From Rhizophagus sp. LPA8_4_AMF (Eukaryota; Glomeromycota; Glomeromycetes; Glomerales; Glomeraceae): DNA of 58,038 nucleotides. How positions within the stretch are numbered: the first letter of the stretch is position 1; every line of letters starts with the position of its first letter. A program made the translations under genes and the position numbers. Below, one piece after another: positions 9,666-23,100 of the stretch. The notes under the pieces are model-generated. The model did not search any database. It was not told the DNA's origin and saw nothing but the letters and a program-made list of their open reading frames with translations. The DNA lies in the NCBI GenBank assembly GCA_021464525.1, contig JADRCO010000073.1, forward strand, positions 1 through 58,038, read 5' to 3'.

Positions 9666-11794
9666 AGGTTTACGATCCCCTTAGTTCCAATAATTGAGAA
9701 AAAATTTATAAAAATGTGGATTTCAGAATTTCAAAAAAAAAGTTTCTGAAATTAAAATAATTCTCAATTTCGGGTTTTCGGTACACGATTGATTACTTAT
9801 AAATAATCTTTTTTTTCCGAAAAGAAAAAAAAACTCATTTGATTATTTTGTTCTATCCTATAGGTAAATTAAGGGCTCGCACTATAAGTTTGCACAAAAT
9901 TTTATTTCGTAACATCCGGAACATCTTAATAAAAGTATTTTGAATTATATTTCAACAAGATTATCATTTTTAGTACAAAAAAAAAGTCAAGCTTTTAAAA
10001 AAATAACTTTTTTTTTGTGTAAATTAATACCAAATTTGTTGTTAACTAGATAAATTCTTGGGTAATTTCGCGAGTCATAAATTAGTAAAATCTTATTAGA
10101 TTGAAAATCAAAACAAAAATCTCCTCACAATCAATTTCCCTCTTTCATGTAATATTTCAAAGTATAATAAATAGTTCAGTTATTTCTAATTGTTTCGGCT
10201 CTATTTAAGTAAGGAGAGTTTTCTAAATTCTTCCCCATTTCTTGTCTTTTATATCCCAATTACTTTCTTTTAAGATTGCTTGATGACATAAAATAATTTA
10301 CAAGATAAAATTATATGTACTTAACTTGAAGAAGATATACTTTATCGCTCAAATTACCCTACATGAGATACAACCGCGTTTTATATTTTTGTAGACAGTG
10401 AAAGTGAAATATAAACTGAATAATTATGGCGAGTTTTAGGGAGATAATTCTTTAGTATTAAGAATATTTAGAGTAAATGACAAGATATGATCATTATCAT
10501 GCATTACCGTATTTATTATGTGTAAGAAAATGGTGAAGTTTGTTTACGAGCTTGGATAAGATGTTTCCTATTCGTTCTGTGGTGTTAGATTTAGAAAACA
10601 AGATAATGATCAAGAAATTAGATAAGAAGTCTGAAATGGTTTAAAATCCATGATGATTGAAGATTTAACATGACCGGAGCCAAAAGTTATCTGCCGAAGC
10701 CGAAGAATCTGACAATTTTCCTCAATTATAAGAACCGTAATTGTTAAAATTCATTTTTTATAGTATATATAAACCTACACTTAATAGCCAAATTAGCGGA
10801 ACAATTACTGATTACCTTTACTTGCCGATATTTTGAAGATTACTGGCATTTGCTTTTTGTTCGTTTTTCTGTTAAAAAATAAGAAAGGTAAAATCAATAA
10901 TAACTGCTGGAATCAAGTAATAATTTCTCGACCTATAGCTCAGATTTACTAATAGCTTTTAATGTAATATGTAAATAAGCCACTCCTTTCTGCGCTTTCA
11001 TAACAAAGTTAAGAGTTAAATAAGTATAATAATTATAATACTTAATGTAAATAATCCTATTAAATTTTTAAATACTAAATGTTATATAATAAATTGTAAA
11101 ACTGTATAATAAAAATATACGTAACACGAAAGATTCATTGTTTAATGTTTTAATTTCCGAATTTTCCGTTCCTGTGGATTAATAAGACAATTTTCTCTTT
11201 TTGGTATCAATGAAAAGGTCAATTACGACATTGGCGTTTTTTATGTAACTTACCGTTTTGTTGTGTTACTATTAAGTAAGTTATTTCGACGCGACTTTTA
11301 TAATATTTAATATTTTAAGTACTGTATATTGGTTGTATTGGTTTGTGTAATGTCGGAGTATGTCACCTATTATAGTTGTATAAAGTATAAAAAAGTTGTT
11401 GAGAGTTAAAATCAGTCGTGTTACAGGTATATGCATTTTCTACAATCACATTATTTAAGAGTTAAAATGGTAAAGAAAAGTTTCTTCGGAAAGTTTAAGT
11501 AACCTATCTGTTTATCTGTTTTAAAAGTATAAAAGATCTAAAATCTCGGTTTATTTCATTCTCATCTTTCTCTTCAAATTTCCTTTTTTTTTCATTTCAA
11601 ATTTTTTTTTTTTTTTTTTAAAAAAAAAAATATTATTATTAAGCAAGTTTTAGGTTTGTATGTATTTTATGTACAATGTCGCTTATATATCTTTATGAAT
11701 TTTTTTATGCTATTTCCTAACCTTCTATTGTTTTTTTTTTTTTAATCTATTTTTTTTTTAAAAAAAAATAATTATATTCTAGTCAACTCAGATA
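9666..11794. other. Long 5' region of the Mei2-like gene
   Basis: No gene is supported in these 2.1 kb. The last 220 bp hold strong T-run/A-run blocks (about 11606-11631 and 11731-11770) directly before the Mei2-like start, which look like poly(dA:dT) promoter tracts. GCCGAAGCCGAAG (about 10695) and a TATATATAAACC (about 10765) are the only other notable strings. Confidence 0.5.
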
Positions 11795-14700
11795 ATGGAA
11801 GGTTGCAAAGCTCTCGGCTCAAAATCTATACCTCTTCCCGTTCGCTCTATTACTGCTTGCGCTAACGGCATTTTTACCAACTCTTGTCGTCCATTGATCA
11901 ATAATACAACTCTTCATGACACTCGTTCTCGTGACGTTCGTGACTATACAGTTTGTTATGACATTTGTCTTTCAAACCGACCTCATGAGGTTAAAGATGC
12001 CGTCGGTAACATCTCAATTCGCAATAATGTTGGAACTTTTAAAGAATCGTTTATGATGGTAAAGAATGCTATTGGCTGTTATGTCTTGCCGGATAGTTAT
12101 AAACCCAATATATCCAGGAAGAAGGAATGCAAATTTGATGTTAATGATAATCGTTATCCTAAACAAAATGGTATTCCTTGTGAATATTATCCTTCGTCCG
12201 AAAAATTTAAGGTTAAACCACCCGTAACTAACGAACTCAAATCTGACGTAAATGAAGAATTCAATCCTAAAGACTTCATACTCGCGGTTAATACACATAA
12301 CCATATGCAAGATAATCGCAATCCTGTCCGCCTTTCCTGGTCAGAAGTTGTTAAAGCCAACTCATCCTTAATGAGTCAATACAAACCAGGAAGTGTTCCT
12401 AAAGATAATATGCAATCTGATTTTAATTACAGTCATTATCTCCCGCCAGAATCTGCTAAGTTTAAAGGAATCATAAAGAAAGAATTCAATCCTTACGCTA
12501 AAAATTGGATACCTAAAAGCAAAAATATTAAAAAATTGCCAAACTTTTCTAAATCCTCGTCAACATTTGGATCTTCTGTTAAAGGTCATACACCAGTGGA
12601 TATTAAAGATAAAAAGAGAGAAACTCGGATTTTAATATCTAAAGATTTCAAAAATAACGGCAAAAGTTTCAAAACCATTAAGAAGGTTAACAATCTTGAA
12701 AATGAAGAATGTACGCACTGGGTTAATGTCAACAATAATATATCTCATTATAACAGTGGTATTCAGATATCAAATTCTCCAACATACATCAACCCTAAAG
12801 ATGTTAATGAAGATGGAAATGGGGTTAATGTCTTTGTTGAGGACATTACTAGCGAAAATAAAGAACAAGACGCGACAATGACTGTTTTAATGCGAAAGAG
12901 ATCTATTGACGAAGTCGAAAACGCCAGATCAATCCCTAAAAAGTCAGTAGAATCGCATTATACTGGTAGTCAAGTGATGGTTAAACCCGCGGGAACTGCG
13001 AATTATAGTGAGGTTACGTCAAATGCAAAAAGTACAGCACCTTTCGTTGAGGATGCATCTGTTTTTCGCCTCGAGGATTCATTAATCGAATGTCCTGTTA
13101 ATAAATTCGATTCTCATAATATAACAAATAAGAAAATCATTTATAAGGACAATGAAGAGGCCATAGAAAAAGTTAGGGAGGAAATAGAAGAAGTCAATAT
13201 TCGCGAAAAAGAAGAAATAAATAATGACTCCTCACTTAAAGTCGACATGTCATTTGCCCAGCTAATAACGGTCAGAGAAACAATAGAGAACATAAAGCGT
13301 AGTAATGGATTGTTCATGGTTTCTTCTGGAACATTCGAAGTGGCTGCTGCTCCGACAGTAAATATGACGAAACCACCTATCTGGTCTGGTTTACATTGGG
13401 TTTCTGAACCTTCGCGATGGCTTTGTGTCTCAAATTTCCCATTCGAATCTGAATATTATCCGGATTTGAGACTTTTATTTGAGGTAAGTTATGATGTATG
13501 CTTTAATAATATAAAATCTATCGATGTTAATAAAAATTCTATCTCCAAATATTTCTAGGCATACGGAGACGTTAGAGAAATACATTGTGGTTTCAATGGA
13601 ATTGCATACGTCTTCTATTACGATATTAGGGATGCAATAAAGGCGCAAAACTTGCTCAAACATAAAGAAGCACCTCATAATAGAGGAAGACTCAATGTCA
13701 GGTTTGGTCAAAAACCGACAAATATCAATAATGTATGTACAAGTTGCGATTGTTAGTATTGTTGTTTGCTATATCTTTAACGCACGCCGATATTATTAAA
13801 ATTATTAATAGTTGGTGCACCTATACCCATCGGTCAGCTTGCAAGAGTTTCAAAATGAAGGTAGTTTGATTATTTCATACTACGGTGCATACGCAAGTGA
13901 ATCTGCAATAAAAGCACAATTCAGCAAATGTGGAACTATTAAAGAATTCAAGTCACAGACTTACGAGGATGTACGGGTAATAACTCTCGAGTACTACGAC
14001 TCGAGAAATGCGAATTCAGCCAAAAAGTCCTTAAATGGACAGAAAGTACAAGTAAATTATTCAACTTGAAGCTTCTTTTTTTTTTGTTGAAGATGTTAAA
14101 TATTGTTAAATTCTTTTTAATCATTATTATTAATAACAGGGCGCGATTATGGCCATAGAATTCCATGATCCAAGCGCACAATCGTGGGACATAATAACTA
14201 ACGAAATCTCCGGCCGTCAAAAACCACCAAAACCAGCCATAAAAGGTTATCCAGCGCCACCAGCAACGAGTACTGTGCACTCGTCTGGGAATAGAACAAT
14301 TCCCTTGAGAAATCGTATGAATCTCGAAAAAGTCAAGCAAGGTACGTTTTAAAGACGAGCTGCTCATAAATTAAATAATAATTCTCTTATTATATATAAT
14401 AGGGCTTGACGTTCGGACCACATTCATGGTTCGTAATATTCCAAATAAATACACGCAAGAAATGTTGATTGCAGAACTTAACGATACACATAAAGGAAAA
14501 TATGATTTCTTGTACTTACGCATCGACTTCACAAACAAGTGTAACGTTGGTTATGCATTTATTAACTTCGTGGATATCAGGTAAATAGATTACTGTGTAA
14601 ATTACTCCGTTAACTTTGTACGATATTCTACCAGAATTAAGATTAAGATGAGATTTAAATTCACAAAAGTTCTAAATTTATTATCTATTAGCGCGGTGAT

Positions 14701-15000
14701 TTCTTTTGCCGAATCGCGCGTAGGTCGAAAATGGGCCTGTTTTAATTCTGACAAAATCTGTGAATTGTCATATGCAGATGTGCAGGGATACCCTGCACTC
14801 GTCGAAAAATTTAGAACCTCAAGGTATTTAATCTTTCTCATATCTAAGTCACATCAATCAGTTTCTTATTGTGGTAATAAAATTTAAACTCTTATAGTAT
14901 AATGAGAGAAAGACCGGAATATCGGCCAAAAGTATTCTTCACTTCGGGGCCCATGAAAGGCATGGAAGCCCCTTTTCCATGTTCTTTGGCCAGAAAATAA
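11795..15000 (+). CDS. Mei2-like RNA-binding protein (three RRMs)
   Basis: Seven exons: 11795-13483, 13559-13732, 13812-14051, 14140-14341, 14403-14580, 14692-14823, 14898-15000; 905 aa. The first ~540 residues are low-complexity and unrecognised. RRM1 (about 553-615) starts [15 protein letters not shown] and continues [22 protein letters not shown]2 (about 635-700) has [18 protein letters not shown]. The C-terminal RRM3 (about 772-870) has the Mei2 hallmark [18 protein letters not shown], then [38 protein letters not shown] and [11 protein letters not shown]. This RRM3 is diagnostic of the Mei2 family. In fission yeast it binds meiRNA and drives entry into meiosis; plant homologues act in meiosis and development. 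The role here is inferred. The frame is intact with phased introns. Next upstream is shugoshin. Confidence 0.93.
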
Positions 15001-16583
15001 AGATCATTCTAAAAATTGGGAGAGAAAAGCGTGAGTTCTTAAATATATACTTATATAATATACCTACCAGAAGCTCAGCAAGCTAGCTTTTCCCATAAAG
15101 ATTGCTAATCTTGTACTACGTTAAAAGAGTATTTAATTTATTTACAAATCATATTTGATTTATAAATTAATATTTTTTCTAACAAGCAATGTACCCTAGC
15201 GAGGCTAAAAGTTGTAATAGCCCATTCAACCAGAAATTAGACCCCAATGACTCAGATTCAGGTCCATCATTACTCATGAACATAATAATATTATGGACCT
15301 CCTTTTAAGTTTCATATCATACCGTAAAATTTTGTTACTAAATAAAGCCAAATTTTTATTACTTTATAAATTTCTTTTATATTTTATTTATATTAAATTA
15401 AATTAAGAGCAAGTTATTGAGAAATGCTGTATAACTACACTTTTATTAATATTAAATTCAAAAAGGTGCCATTTACTTTGTCTATATTTAGAAATTTTAT
15501 TGTGAAGTTGTAGATTTTATTTAATACAATTGTAATAAAATATGTATTTATTTATGTTGTAATATGATTTTAACGCAGAGGTTAAATTTTATGCCGATCA
15601 TTTAATGTTGGCCAGAATTAACAAAAAAAAGGGTGATTAATAAATATCCTAATTAAGTAATTTGCCCTATGGCTTATATGCTATTTCTATTTGTGATGGG
15701 CTGATGGCCCTAGAACATGCTAGAAAAAAGGACTTTGTTGAACATTCCTGCTACATATGGAAAGGTAACAGAATTATTAGTCACGTTATTCACTGTAGAG
15801 TATCATGTGATAATTATTAATTAGTAGTGCCACCCTAAAACCTATTTTTAATTTTTAATTTTAATTACAAACAATTAAATCTTACAATATTAGCTGCGGG
15901 TATATGGATTTGACTAACGAATACTAACCAACTAGTTTCTATATAAGCCTTACCAAAGTTTGAGACCCACTACAGTAACAAAATATCTTATTAGTTTAAT
16001 TGATTTGTCAACCTCGCTCTAAACCTGTCTAACAGGTTCAAAGGTATAACCCTTTTTTATCCACCTAAAACCTATTTTTATAAAATCTACAAAATAGGGT
16101 TTAGGAATAATTTAGAAAAAAAAAGGATTTACCATAAAAAAATAGCTTAAATTTGAGTTTGTCAAAATCGAAAAAACAGTATATATATTTTATGTACTAC
16201 ATTTTGAATAAATTGCTATACAAATCTTTAATTTATTCAGATTAATGATCATTATATGAATATGCTAAGTGTAATATATTATTCTACGACATCTTCATTT
16301 ACGAAAATTTCTTATAGTTAAAATATCTTACTAGAAAAAATCCCAGTAAGGACAATTCCTTAAAGAATAAAGTCAAACAGAAAATAAAAATAAAATGTTC
16401 ACCTTAAAGAAATGAAATCCAAAAGGATAAAAAATATGTATTTAATTGAAAAATTACAAAATTCTAATTTGATAAAAAGAAAATTATAGCTAATTGGGAA
16501 TGGAAATTTTTAAATTAAATCTTAGTTTAGAGAACAAATAATAATAAAATATCGAAATAACTTACTAGTTGAATAAATAAAGA
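15001..16583. other. Intergenic region between Mei2-like (+) and UBC9 (-) 3' ends
   Basis: Convergent spacer, AT-rich, with no coding signal. It contains the putative inverted-repeat element at 15830-16104 listed separately. Confidence 0.5.
15830..16104. mobile_element. Putative MITE-like element with short imperfect inverted ends
   Basis: Left end CCACCCTAAAACCTATTTT (from 15830) is mirrored by AAAATAGGGTTTAGG ending at 16104. A second forward copy, CCACCTAAAACCTATTTT, sits at 16061-16078, so the right end alone can fold into a 15-bp hairpin with a 12-nt loop. The interior is non-coding. I see no clear target duplication, so this may instead be a composite of smaller repeats. Confidence 0.4.
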
Positions 16584-17651
16584 CTATGCTGGGTTTTCCT
16601 TGGCTTGTTGTCTTATCCTCTTCTCATATCCATTCCGGTCTTTCCTGAAAATAAAAAAAAAGTCGATATAAAACAAAATATCAATAACTAATCAAATTTA
16701 ATATTTTATAGTACATACTTAAATAACATATAGGCATCCGACTGCGCAGGACTATCCGGATTCGGTTCATCAAGAAGATTTTGTATTCCCAATAGAATCT
16801 ACATTTAATTAATATAAGTATAATACAAGATATAAAATGAAAAATGTGTCAATTTACCTGTTTAATTGTGATTGCGGGCTTCCATCCTTCTTCCTCATTT
16901 AGGATTGATAAACAAACGGTACCAGATGGATAAACGTTAGGGTGAAACAACGCTGGAACAAATTTACCTACAAGAAATATAAAGATATGAAAGGATAGAA
17001 TCCATAGTAAAAATGAAAATTAATCCGATTTCAGCAAGAATCGTATACATCAACTTATGTTTCTTGGTTCTTGCAAAAGGTCTTACATTTAGGAGGCTTT
17101 GAAGGGTAATCTGTAAGAAAATAATGTTATAAAGAAAAGGAAATGGATATATCGAACGTTTGATTCATTCGTTTATAATTTTCATCCTAATTATAAATCA
17201 GAACATTCAAAAAATAAAAAAAATTTCAAAAAATAAATTTTAATAAATTTAAAGCATTACCTTCGGGGAAAGTCATCACCATTTTATATACACCATTCTC
17301 CCAAGGGGTCTAGTATGAATTAAGTGGTTTTAGATTAAAGATAGTCTTCATAATATAAACTATATCCGTGTTCAATTAAATAAACGCGTCCAACCAAATT
17401 GACCTTTACTAATTAAACTGAAAAAGTTGATCGCTTACTCCTTTCTTCCCAGGAATTCCGACTTGCCAAGTTAACAGATCCAAGCCAGTTTCATTTTTGA
17501 CAGGTCGAGCGTAAAAGCCCTTCAATAATAGATCAGTTTTAATATTTAAATGCTAACAAAATTAAATGAAGAACGATTTACTTACGTAAGGATGATCTTT
17601 ACGCCATTGGCGCCGTTCTTCCATAAGCCTATTTTTGCAAATACTTGACAT
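16584..17651 (-). CDS. UBC9: SUMO-conjugating enzyme E2 UBC9
   Basis: Seven exons on the minus strand: 17651-17586, 17519-17439, 17309-17261, 17110-17087, 16967-16858, 16798-16719, 16644-16584; 156 aa against a usual ~158. The N-terminal helix reads [21 protein letters not shown]. Then come [37 protein letters not shown] and the catalytic [15 protein letters not shown] with its Cys and the HPN motif. The C-terminus has [19 protein letters not shown] and ends [15 protein letters not shown]9 takes SUMO from the SAE1/UBA2 E1 and passes it to lysines in psi-K-x-E sites, mostly in the nucleus; in many fungi it is essential and needed for synapsis. It is divergent from the M16 protease gene. Confidence 0.96.
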
Positions 17652-17952
17652 TGCGAATATATTTTTGAATTTTTGATTTTTATGTGAATATTGTTTATAC
17701 AAACGGAGTATGAAATGGGGAATAGAGAAAAATTCGTGTGACGTTTAAGATATTAGTCACATGATAAATACTACGCAGTCACATGACTTTGTCCGGCACT
17801 ATGCATAGTTGTACACTTGTACTAGATATGTAGTAGCTATGTACACTGTATGTAATTGGGTTAATCACGTGACTGAAGATTTTGCTCCTAGCTGATAGAT
17901 AAACTCAAAAGATTATCGTTGCGGTCTTGAATTGAATTTTGCGAGTTTAATT
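17652..17952. promoter_or_regulatory. Bidirectional promoter with three TCACRTGA palindromes
   Basis: This 301-bp gap separates the divergent UBC9 and M16 starts. It carries TCACATGA at 17757-17764 and 17779-17786, and TCACGTGA at 17865-17872. These are E-box-like palindromes (CACGTG/CACATG core) of the kind bound by bHLH factors. The binding factor is inferred. Confidence 0.55.
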
Positions 17953-20900
17953 ATGACGAATTTTGAAGTAATAAAATCAATAGAAACAGATTTTGATATT
18001 AAAATCACGAAATTTAAATCAAAGGTCACAGGATTAACAGTAATTCTTGTTGACCGTCAGGGTATTTCGTTTCAAAAATAAAATAAAGTATCAATTGCGA
18101 CTTTATACTAATATTATTTTTCTAATTATTGTTATAGCTCCTTTAGTTGGTGGATATTTCACAATTGCTACTGAGGGTATGAATATAATGCTAATTAGGT
18201 TAATCCATATTTTTTTTAATAAACCCATATTCATTCCAATAATATTAATTAAATAGCTACCGATGATGATGGATGTCCTCACACTTTAGAACAGTATGAT
18301 TTGTTTTTTTGGTTTTAACTGATATTTGGTACATTAAAATAATAAAACAAACCAAAATTTTATTCTTTATATTTATTTTAGTTTGGTGTTTCTTGGCAGT
18401 GAATTATTTCCTTATAAGGTATAATAAATATCATTTTGGTAATAATTTGTTTTTTTTACTTTTATATAATAAATTTAATATTTAGGGAGTATTAGACACA
18501 CTTGCAAATAGAGCATTTGCTGATGGAACAAATGCATGGACAGCAACAGATCATACGTGTTATACGATTCAAACAGCGGGAAGTCAAGGATTTTTAAAAT
18601 TACTACCTATTTTCGTGGATCATATTCTTTATCCTACATTAACTGATAGCGGATGTTATACTGAAGTTCATCATATTAATGGAAAAGGAGAAGATGCTGG
18701 GGTTGTCTATAGTGAAATGCAGGTAATTAGTATTAATAACCATGTAATGATAAACATTTTTTAACCGACTATATTAATAGGGCCGCGAAAATTCTGGAGA
18801 CAGTCGCGTTTATTTGAGGTAAATTAAATCATTTAATCAACAATATATTAATTAAGCTGATAATAATTTTGACATTAGATATCAACGATTAATGTATCCA
18901 GAAGGATGTGGCTATCGTAGTGAGACTGGCGGCCTTATGGAAAATCTAAGAGTTCTAAGTGTAGAAACTATCCGTCAAGTAAGTATAAATTTACTAAAAT
19001 ATTTTAACTTTGAATAATTCAATTTAATTAATATATTATTATTAGTATCATAGAGACTATTACAAGCCGGATAACTTATGTTTAATCATTACTGGAAAGA
19101 TTTTACATGATGAATTATTTAAAACACTTGATCCACTTGATGAGAGAATTTCTAAGAAAAATTCATCTCAAATTCGCAAGAGGTAAGAAGGTTGACTAGC
19201 AGTACTTATAAAAGCATAAAAGCAACAAAATAACAATAATAGTAATACTTTATATTCATTAGACCATTTGTAGATTCGGCACCAGTTCCATTACTCGAAA
19301 AATCTATTCAGGAAGTAGTTGAATTTCCTGACGAAGATGAGAGTATGGGTCAAATAGTTATTGCTTGGTTAGGTCCATTAATCGATGTAAATATTATTAG
19401 AAATGTATAAAATTATCTGTGATCGTTTCTACTAATAATCAATCATTCCTAATATATTAGGAATTCTTAGAAATTAATGCATTGGAAGTTCTTCATACGT
19501 ATTTGTCAGATTCGGCAGCATCAGTATTGCAAAAGGAATTTGTAGAGATCGAAGATCCATTATGCACAGGTAATGTAAATAATTTACATTGAATATTTGA
19601 GCTACTATTTCTTACTACTTCACTTCTTTGATATAGATATTTGTATAATGGTTGAACATCAGACACGTACAGCCATATTAGCTAATTTTTCTAATGTTCC
19701 TACCGAGGAACTAGAAAAATTGGCGAATAAGGTGTTCCAAATATTTACTAGAATTGTTGAAAGTGAAGGAATCGATATGGATCGTATGAAAACTGTTATA
19801 CAGTTGACTAAACTAAGAGTAATTTATCATTATTTAAAGATGATCTTATCTGCTGTATTAGTTATTAATTAATGTCCTTTTTATTTATAGATCTTGGATA
19901 AAATTGAAACAAGTTCAAGCTATTTCTCTGATGCCTCTATCATAGGTTGGTACCATGTTAATATTTTTTTCCTGAGTGATTCTCATTTTAATTTTCCTTG
20001 ACTTCTCTTCAATAATTTCATAGATCACGTATATGGTAAACGAACAGGAGAAGATTTAGAAAGAGCTACAAAAGATTTAAAATATTATGATCAATTGTCC
20101 GAATTTACTGAGCAACAATGGATACAATATTTAAAAAAATATCATTTAAATAATCATCATATAACACTGCTCGGTAAACCTTCTGCTGAGTTTGCTGAAA
20201 AACTAAGCAAGCAAGAAGAAAACCGTATTGAAAAGCAGAGAGAAACATTAGGAAAAGAAAAATTAAAAGAATTAGAAACCCGTTTAGAAGAGGCTAAAAA
20301 ATCAAATGATGTGCCTGTACCCTCTCATATTATTGAAGATTTTCCTGTGCCTAATATTGATAGTATTCCTTTCATTAACGTTATTACTGGCCGCAACAAA
20401 TCTGAAGGGAAATTGTACGTATTTAACTTAATAGCGAGAATTTTGATATAATTCTACTAAATCTATACTGATTTTTCTAGCAAAAATCCGGTTCAAGAAT
20501 ATCTCGATCATGATTCAAAAAATGACATTCCTTACTTTATTCAATACGACCGTGAGTACCTCAAACTATTCGAATTTTATATTATATTTGTCTAACTAAT
20601 TTGGTTCTTCAGATATTAATTCTGCGTTTGTAACAATATCGCTATATATTATCACCACGAATATACCTTTCGAATTACGGCCTTATATATATATGTATCT
20701 TGGATCATTTTATTCGCTTCCACTTAACCTTCCCGATGGAACCAAGTTAACATTTGAACAAGTGGTTTCACAGTTGAATAAAGACACCGTGAAGTATGAT
20801 TATTCTTTGGGATATAACGGAAATTTTCAACAAATAGTTGTTTTCAGTATTCAAGTTGAAGCTAGTAAATATGTTAAAGCTATTCAATGGTTAAACTATT

Positions 20901-23013
20901 TATTATGGCATACTGAATTCACAGCCGAGAGGTACCTTTAACTTTTTTGTGTTGAGCATATATTTTTGCTTTTTTTTGTACATTTAAACGGCTATTGCTT
21001 TTTTTCTTTAGGTTAAAGATTGTCGCTTCGAAATTCTTGAATGAGATTCCTGAAGCAAAACGTGATGGCTCTGATGTAAGGTTTTTTTCTCATGTCTTGA
21101 GGTTTTTTAATATATATCTATAATTTTCCTTTATAATTATGTAGATGGCATCAACAGTTACGCAATTAATTAATTTTGATGAAAAATTATCAAATACATA
21201 TCTTTCATCAACCCTTTATCAAGAGAAGTTTTTACCTAACGTTATTAAAGAATTAGATGGAAATGGAGCTAATCAAGTTATTCAAAGATTTTATCAATTT
21301 AGAGAATTGTGTAAGGATTCATATTTAAGGAGGAATATTTTTTTTTTTTTGAAAATAATTAACAATAAATTTTTTACTTAGTGACTAAACCTGAGAATTT
21401 GAGGGTTCATGTTTACGGAAATATTTTAAAACTCGCTAATCCTAAAAGTGTCTGGGCTGAACACTTTAAGATAATTGAAGTAATTATTTATTCTTTGTTA
21501 GAATACATTATTTGTATGAAGTAGCATATTAACATAAATTGACTTTATAGGCCCCTAAATCATTAACGCCTGTACCCTTATCTCAACAAATTTTGACTGA
21601 ATTTGGAAGAAATCCCGGAAATCAAGTATTATATTTAATTAATTATATGAGTATTTATTGTGTTAATATTAATTGTTATTTTTAATTTATAATTTATTAT
21701 TGTAGGGTTTTATTGTTAAACTACCAGCTATTGAAAGTACATTTTCAATGCATACAGCCGAAGGTAAATATAAATTTAAACAAATACATTTAACTCTTTA
21801 TGATACACCTCATGGACAAATTGCCAAAGAGTGATTAGAGTGTGCATTTATAAAAAATAAAGCAATTAGAATTTTCGGGGCTGAACCGATGGTGCAATTA
21901 TCAAGAGTTGCTATATATCTATTGAGCTTTTAATTTCTTGTTTCTCTTGCTTTTATAGGACCATCGAGCTTTGATTCACCAGATCTTGCGCCACTGCTTG
22001 TATTATGTGAATTATTACAAGCCATGGAAGGTTTATTCTGGAAATTAATTCGTGGTCAAGGTTTAGCTTATTCTACTAGCCTAAATATTGATGTAGAAAA
22101 TGGTAATTTTAACAACTTCTTTCATCCTATAAAATTAGAATTATTATTTTGTTATTTTTTGTAAATAAATAACGTCATTTTTTTGGTATAGGACATATTT
22201 ATTTTGAAATTTATAAATCTCCTGACGCTTTTAAAGCTTACGAACAAGCTAGAAAAGCTGTTTTCGATTTAGCTGATAAGAAGGTATATATTTGTATTTG
22301 TATTATTCAGAGAAATAGAAGAAATCCTTTTTTATTATAAAAATTGGTAATTAATTTAGTTAATTGATCTTACAGATTGAGTTTGATAAAGCTGGATTTG
22401 AGGGTGCTAAAAGTGGTGTTATCTATAGTCTAGTCAGAAAAGAGGTATGGTAAAAAGAATGAGATGGGTAATTTATTATTATATTAACTTTTTTATTATT
22501 TTGAATCTTTTAGGGTAACATTTCTAAGGCGGTAGGTTTAGTTATCTTTATTCAAAATTTGAAAGGGTTTTTTTTAAAGTCATGGAAAAATTATTGTTAG
22601 GCCAATGAGTCATTCGTAGTACAAGTATTGAAAGATATGGACGCAGAATATAATAAAAATTTAATAGCTAAAGTTCAGGTAAAGTAATGTTAAAAATTTT
22701 GTAATGAATTCTGACTCCTCATAATAATTAACCTCTGTATTTTTAAAAATATTTAGGCTGTTAATATTGAAGATTTATATCCAATGTTAACAAAATATTT
22801 AGTAAATCTATTTAAGCCTAAAACTTCTAACGTTGTAGTTGTTTCAACACCTGTTAAAGTTAAGGTAAAATGAAAAAAAAAAATTACACTGTGAACTTTT
22901 TAGAAATCAATACTAAATATATATATATTTTTTTTAATCAGAATGTTGAACAAGGATTTAATGGTCACGGGTTTAAATTAAAAGTTAAAAATTTAGATTC
23001 TATTATCGAATAA
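17953..23013 (+). CDS. M16-family zinc metalloprotease (C05D11.1 / YOL098C-like)
   Basis: I could thread 27 exons, starting 17953-18061, 18138-18176, 18257-18293, 18382-18418, 18486-18722 and ending 22757-22864, 22942-23013; all phases agree, giving 1008 aa. The inverted zinc site HxxEH is formed across the third intron (CPHTLE|HLVFLGS). It is followed by GVLDTLANRAFADGTNAWTA, DHTCYTIQTAGSQGFLKLLP, TEVHHINGKGEDAGVVYSEM and YRSETGGLMENLRVLS, all typical of the large M16 proteins related to worm C05D11.1 and yeast Sdd3. The downstream Glu of the zinc site probably lies in EVHHINGKGED. A second, inactive M16 half follows. No targeting peptide is obvious. Substrate is unknown. Exon 24 (22514-22531) is only 18 nt, and the intron at 21764-21958 holds a coding-like insert. 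Confidence 0.9.
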
Positions 23014-23100
23014 TTGATATTAAGAAAATAATTGATAATTGATAATAATAGATATTAAAATGATATATTTGTCAATTACATTATTTAAATAGAAATAATT

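Noticed and set aside
12014-12310. 98-codon minus-strand frame
   Set aside because: Shadow of Mei2-like exon 1. The same holds for 12696-12881, 13475-13711, 13948-14367 and 14602-14841.
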